Assembly: GCF_947495735.1 (NCBI RefSeq)
Contig: NZ_CANMAA010000002.1
Span: 1 to 64,000 of the forward strand
Length of the DNA: 64,000 nt
Direction: 5' to 3'
Source: an uncultured Pseudokineococcus sp.
GTDB taxonomy: Bacteria; Actinomycetota; Actinomycetes; Actinomycetales; Quadrisphaeraceae
Shown here: piece after piece, positions 61,304-64,000 of the stretch
Layout: each line of letters starts with the position of its first letter
How positions within the stretch are numbered: the first letter of the stretch is position 1
Program-made: the position numbers and the translations under genes
Notes under the pieces: generated by a model
Told to the model about the DNA's origin: nothing
The model's database searches: none
Seen by the model: the letters and a program-made list of their open reading frames with translations, nothing else

Positions 61304-62367
61304 CTCCGGCCCTGCGCCGGGGCGCCGAACCGGTCGACGATGCGATCGAGCCCCTCCAGCGCCAGCGGGGTGGGGGGCTCGGTGAAGTTGAACAGCTGGA
61401 CGAGCACCTCGTCCTCGCGCACGGCGGTGATGGCCGAGGCGCCCGGCAGCTGCTGCACGGCCTCGGCGACCGGGCCGGGGGCGCCGTCGGAGTGCAGCAG
61501 GACGAGCACGTCGGGGTCGCGCGCGACGAGCTCCTCGGGGCTGACCTCGAAGACCCGCTCGGGGACGTCGGCGAAGACGTTGCGCAGGCCCGCGCCCTCC
61601 AGCTGCGGGTGGGCCATGCTCGCGGTGCCGTAGGCGTAGGTCGTCCCGCCCCCGACGGTCGGGTAGAGCACGGCCGCCGTCCGGGGCTCGGCCGAGCCCT
61701 GCTGCGCCGCCGCGGTGGTGATCTCCTCCAGCCGTCGCTCCAGCGCCGCGCCGGCCTCCTCGGCGACCTCCGGCGTCCCGAGGACGTCGCCGTAGCGGGG
61801 CAGCTGGTCGGTGATGTCGGCGAAGGAGGCCTCCCGGGGCGCGGTCGCGCACCGCGTCGGCTCCTCCAGCATCGGGATGCCGGCGCCGGCCAGGGAGGCC
61901 CGGTCGACGGTGTCGGCGTCGCCGAGGACGAGGTCGGGGGCCTGGGCGATGACGGCCTCGCGGGAGATGTGCAGGTGCCCGCCGCTGTCGAGGTCGTCGC
62001 CGAGCAGCGGGACGTCCTCGAGGGCGGCGAGGACGTCCTCGTCGTAGTACGCCGGCGGGAAGGCGCCCGCTCGGGCGACGGCGCGGTCCAGGGCGCCGAG
62101 CTCGGCGAGGTAGGGCACCCAGGAGCTGCCCAGGAGCACCATCCGCTCGGGCGGCGCCTCCAGCTCCACCTCGACACCGCAGTTCTCGACGACGAGCGGG
62201 AAGCCCGGCGCCGCGGCCGTCGCAGACGCGCCGGTGCCCGGTCCCGCGGCGGTGGGCGCGCAGGCGGTCAGGACGAGCAGCGCCGTCGCCGAGGCGACGA
62301 CGGGCGAGACCGGGGAGCGTCGGGCGGGCGCACGCCGAGCAGGGGCGCGTCGAGCAGGAGCGGGCAC
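61300..62367 (-). CDS. Metal-chelate ABC substrate-binding lipoprotein
   Basis: 355 residues from the GTG at 62367 (GGAGGA 7 bases upstream). Lipoprotein signal with lipobox L-T-A-C and Cys36 as the anchor. Periplasmic-binding-protein class III: V-E-N-C-G-V-E-V-E-L-E-A-P-P-E-R-M, G-S-S-W-V-P-Y-L-A-E-L-G-A-L-D and D-P-D-V-L-V-L-L-H are typical of siderophore or heme/cobalamin binders. Anchored outside the membrane, it hands the ligand to the permease encoded by the preceding gene. The ligand is not clear. Confidence 0.9.
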   Translation of the reverse strand: MPAPARRAPARRAPARRSPVSPVVASATALLVLTACAPTAAGPGTGASATAAAPGFPLVVENCGVEVELEAPPERMVLLGSSWVPYLAELGALDRAVARAGAFPPAYYDEDVLAALEDVPLLGDDLDSGGHLHISREAVIAQAPDLVLGDADTVDRASLAGAGIPMLEEPTRCATAPREASFADITDQLPRYGDVLGTPEVAEEAGAALERRLEEITTAAAQQGSAEPRTAAVLYPTVGGGTTYAYGTASMAHPQLEGAGLRNVFADVPERVFEVSPEELVARDPDVLVLLHSDGAPGPVAEAVQQLPGASAITAVREDEVLVQLFNFTEPPTPLALEGLDRIVDRFGAPAQGRR

Positions 62368-62401
62368 GTGGGTCCTCCGTGGGGAGCGCGGCGGCTCGGG
62401 G

Positions 62402-63565
62402 TCAGGTGGTGGCGTGGTGGCGGCGCACCAGGTGCAGCAGGAAGGGGGCGCCGACCAGGGCCGTGACGATGCCGATGGGCAGCTCCTGCGGCGCCAGGAC
62501 GGTGCGGGCCGCCAGGTCCGACCAGATCAGCAGCACGGCCCCGAGGAGCGCCGACGCGGGCACGAGCCGGCGGTGCGCGGCTCCCACCAGGCGCCGCGCG
62601 AGGTGGGGCACCACGAGCCCGACGAAGCCGATGGACCCCGAGGACGCCACGAGGACGCCCACGCACAGCGACACGAGGACGACGAGCTGGACCCTCAGGA
62701 CGGCCGGCACCACGCCCAGGGCCTGCGCCGTCTCGTCCCCGATGGCCAGGGCGTCCAGCCTCGGCCCGAGCAGGAGCAGCACCGCCGCGGTGAGGGCGCT
62801 GACGACCAGCACGACCGCCAGCGGCAGGCCCCAGCCCGCGAGGGCCAGCGAGCCCAGCAGCCAGAACATCACCGAGCGGGCGCCCTCGGCCGAGCCGGAG
62901 GCGAAGACCAGGAAGCTGGTCGCCGCCGACAGCGCGTACCCGACCCCGACGCCGGCCAGGAGCAGCCGCAGGGACGTCACCACCCCTGATCCGCGCGCCA
63001 CCACCAGCACCAGCACCGACGCGCCCAGAGCACCGGCGAACGCAGCGGCGGGCAGGGCGAGCTGTCCGGCTCCGGCCAGCGCGCCGAGCAGGATCGCGGC
63101 TGCAGCGCCCAGGCTCGCGCCCGAGTTCACGCCCAGGACGTAGGGGTCGGCGAGCACGTTGCGGACCATCGCCTGCAGGGCCGTCCCGCAGACCGCGAGA
63201 CCGGCGCCGACCGCAGCCGCCAGCAGCACCCGGGGAGCCCGGACGTCCCAGACCACGGCCTGCTCCTGCACCGACCAGGTGGGTTCGACCGGCCACCCGA
63301 GCAGCTGGTGGCCCACCACCGCGGCCGTCGTGGCCGGGGGCACGGCCACCGCGCCCAGCCCGGCCGCGACGAGCGCGCTGAGCAGCAGCAGGACGGCGAG
63401 ACCCCACAGGACCAGCGCGTGCCGCCGCTGACGAGCCCGCAGCCCGAGCGGGTCGCCTCCCCGGCTGCGACGGCGCGGCACGGGGCGCGCCGGGTGGTCC
63501 CCGAGCGGACCTGCCGCGGAGGGGACGTCGAGCGACAGGTCGTGGGCCGGCGCCGGCGCGCTCAC
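62402..63565 (-). CDS. FecCD-family ABC permease
   Basis: 387 residues from the GTG overlapping the leader-peptide stop. About nine or ten membrane segments. R-A-P-R-V-L-L-A-A-A-V-G-A-G-L-A-V-C-G-T-A-L-Q, N-V-L-A-D-P-Y-V-L-G-V-N-S-G-A and V-G-L-V-V-P-H-L-A-R are strong BtuC/FecCD marks. The cytoplasmic N-terminus is long and basic. Single permease, presumably a homodimer. Confidence 0.94.
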   Translation of the reverse strand: MSAPAPAHDLSLDVPSAAGPLGDHPARPVPRRRSRGGDPLGLRARQRRHALVLWGLAVLLLLSALVAAGLGAVAVPPATTAAVVGHQLLGWPVEPTWSVQEQAVVWDVRAPRVLLAAAVGAGLAVCGTALQAMVRNVLADPYVLGVNSGASLGAAAAILLGALAGAGQLALPAAAFAGALGASVLVLVVARGSGVVTSLRLLLAGVGVGYALSAATSFLVFASGSAEGARSVMFWLLGSLALAGWGLPLAVVLVVSALTAAVLLLLGPRLDALAIGDETAQALGVVPAVLRVQLVVLVSLCVGVLVASSGSIGFVGLVVPHLARRLVGAAHRRLVPASALLGAVLLIWSDLAARTVLAPQELPIGIVTALVGAPFLLHLVRRHHATT

Positions 63566-63657
63566 GAGGGGGTGGTCGCGCGCGTCGACGCAACGGGCTC
63601 GACGAGGGACCCGGCGGGCCTCTCGCGGTCGCGCGGGGTCGTCGGGCGTCCATCCAT
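63562..63657 (-). CDS. 31-residue leader ORF of the uptake operon
   Basis: ATG at 63657, TGA overlapping the permease GTG as GTGA. TACGGT at 63664-63669 lies 6 bases before the ATG, so this is the first, leaderless cistron. The peptide is MDGRPTTPRDR... rich in Arg, Pro, Thr and Ser with no family. The overlap with no separate ribosome site means the permease is probably translated by coupling to this ORF. Function inferred, not shown. Confidence 0.5.
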   Translation of the reverse strand: MDGRPTTPRDRERPAGSLVEPVASTRATTPS

Positions 63658-63893
63658 GCCCGGACCGTATGCCGCCGAGCCCGGCGCGACCGACACCACG
63701 AGGGACCGCGAGGTGAACCGCCCGTGAAGGGGCGGTGACGAGGACGCGGGAGGGCGGCCACCGGGCGGGCCCGCGTCGCGGACGGCCGGTGGCGCCCGGA
63801 GCTCGTGCCGCGGACGGTGTTCACCGGAGTTCTGCGCCCTCGTCACCCGCCCGCTCCAGAGTGGTCGCGGCACTCGTTCCGGGAGGAGCACCG
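63658..63893. promoter_or_regulatory. Divergent regulatory region of two metal-related units
   Basis: Holds the leaderless promoter of the minus-strand operon (TACGGT at 63664-63669) and signals for the plus-strand unit. Two inverted repeats are seen: ACCGCCC (63717-63723) / GGGCGGT (63730-63736), and CGGTG-TT-CACCG (63815-63826). Either could be an operator for a metal regulator; neither matches a Fur, DtxR or Zur box that I can recognise. Confidence 0.45.
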
Positions 63894-63959
63894 ATGCCGC
63901 CGACCCCCGGCCCCAGGCCGCCTGGACCTGGGCCGTCGCACGAACGGAGACCCCGATGA
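63894..63959 (+). CDS. 21-residue proline-rich upstream ORF
   Basis: ATG at 63894 with a strong GGGAGGAG 6 bases before it, ending in a TGA that overlaps the next ATG (ATGA). The peptide MPPTPGPRPPGPGP... is almost half proline, with two PP pairs that could slow ribosomes. Likely a leader that couples translation of the His-rich gene. Confidence 0.45.
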   Translation: MPPTPGPRPPGPGPSHERRPR

Positions 63960-64000
63960 CCGGTGCACACCACGGCGCTCACGGCCACACGCACGGCCAC
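63956..64000 (+). CDS. His-rich metal-related protein, N-terminal fragment
   Basis: Only 15 codons lie in the window: MTGAHHGAHGHTHGH. A His-rich start of this type is common in metal-handling proteins (cation diffusion facilitators, HypB/UreG-type metallochaperones, CobW-like GTPases). The rest is outside the window, so the family cannot be named. Translation overlaps the 21-residue ORF. Confidence 0.5.
   Translation, partial: MTGAHHGAHGHTHGH

Overview
This is a contiguous stretch of a chromosome from a very high-GC Gram-positive bacterium (class Actinomycetes). Evidence: G+C is roughly three quarters by eye with extreme third-position GC bias. The conserved actinobacterial block pgsA / DUF881 / small basic protein / DUF881 / gcvH / garA / ftsR-type MerR / DUF151 / MerR / gcvP is present, as are the xerD-parA-scpA-scpB-rluB-aroH-tyrA-cmk-plsC-der block, a SigK/RskA pair and an F420-type oxidoreductase. 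At least twelve genes appear leaderless (TANNNT box 6 or 7 bases before the start codon). I lean to Kineosporiales or a Micrococcales relative, but the sequence alone does not settle the genus. There is no prophage, transposase, CRISPR array, origin or rRNA operon. One tRNA (Pro, GGG) and one glycine riboswitch are present.

Layout. 0.3-3.3 kb: a secreted beta-helix-like protein and a secreted alpha/beta hydrolase, each closed by a very long terminator hairpin. 3.4-7.9 kb: a glycerol operon glpD-glpF-glpK behind two matching palindromic operators 84 bp apart. 8.4-13.1 kb: small and membrane proteins, an EthD-like protein, a Nudix hydrolase and a histidine phosphatase, mostly single leaderless genes. 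13.3-19.1 kb: a complete head-to-head olefin (beta-lactone) operon, oleA / fused oleBC / oleD, with stop-start overlaps, followed 22 bp later by an APH(3')-like phosphotransferase. 19.6-19.8 kb: an 83-bp tandem repeat with hairpins. 19.9-25.3 kb: a glutamate-cysteine-ligase-like enzyme and a YhaN/YhaO (SbcC/SbcD-like) pair. 25.6-29.1 kb: SigK/RskA, then a GntR-regulated two-gene ABC exporter.

29.2-38.9 kb: glycine cleavage and cell-division block, all on the minus strand, with a glycine riboswitch ahead of gcvP, a tRNA-Pro and a duplicated terminator. 39.0-48.1 kb: der-plsC-cmk, tyrA-aroH, rluB-scpB-scpA-parA, a tightly overlapping minus-strand series joining GTPase ribosome assembly, lipid acylation, nucleotide metabolism, aromatic amino-acid synthesis and chromosome condensation. 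48.2-51.2 kb: an island of unrelated genes (ATP-grasp, nickel/cobalt permease, hypothetical) separating parA from its usual neighbour xerD. 51.4-60.4 kb: xerD, an ArfB-like hydrolase, an AAA ATPase, a spermidine-synthase-like protein, a zinc alcohol dehydrogenase, two divergent peptide-transporter permeases, a GNAT enzyme, a decayed GNAT pseudogene and a VOC protein. 60.5-64.0 kb: a FecCD/SBP/FecE-type metal-chelate uptake operon opened by a 31-codon leaderless leader, divergent from a His-rich gene cut by the window edge.

No single stretch is clearly a new defence or signalling system. The best leads are the 83-bp repeat, the coupled mini-ORFs that open both divergent metal-related units at the right end, the phosphotransferase appended to the olefin operon, and repeat expansions concentrated at the plsC/der gene overlap.
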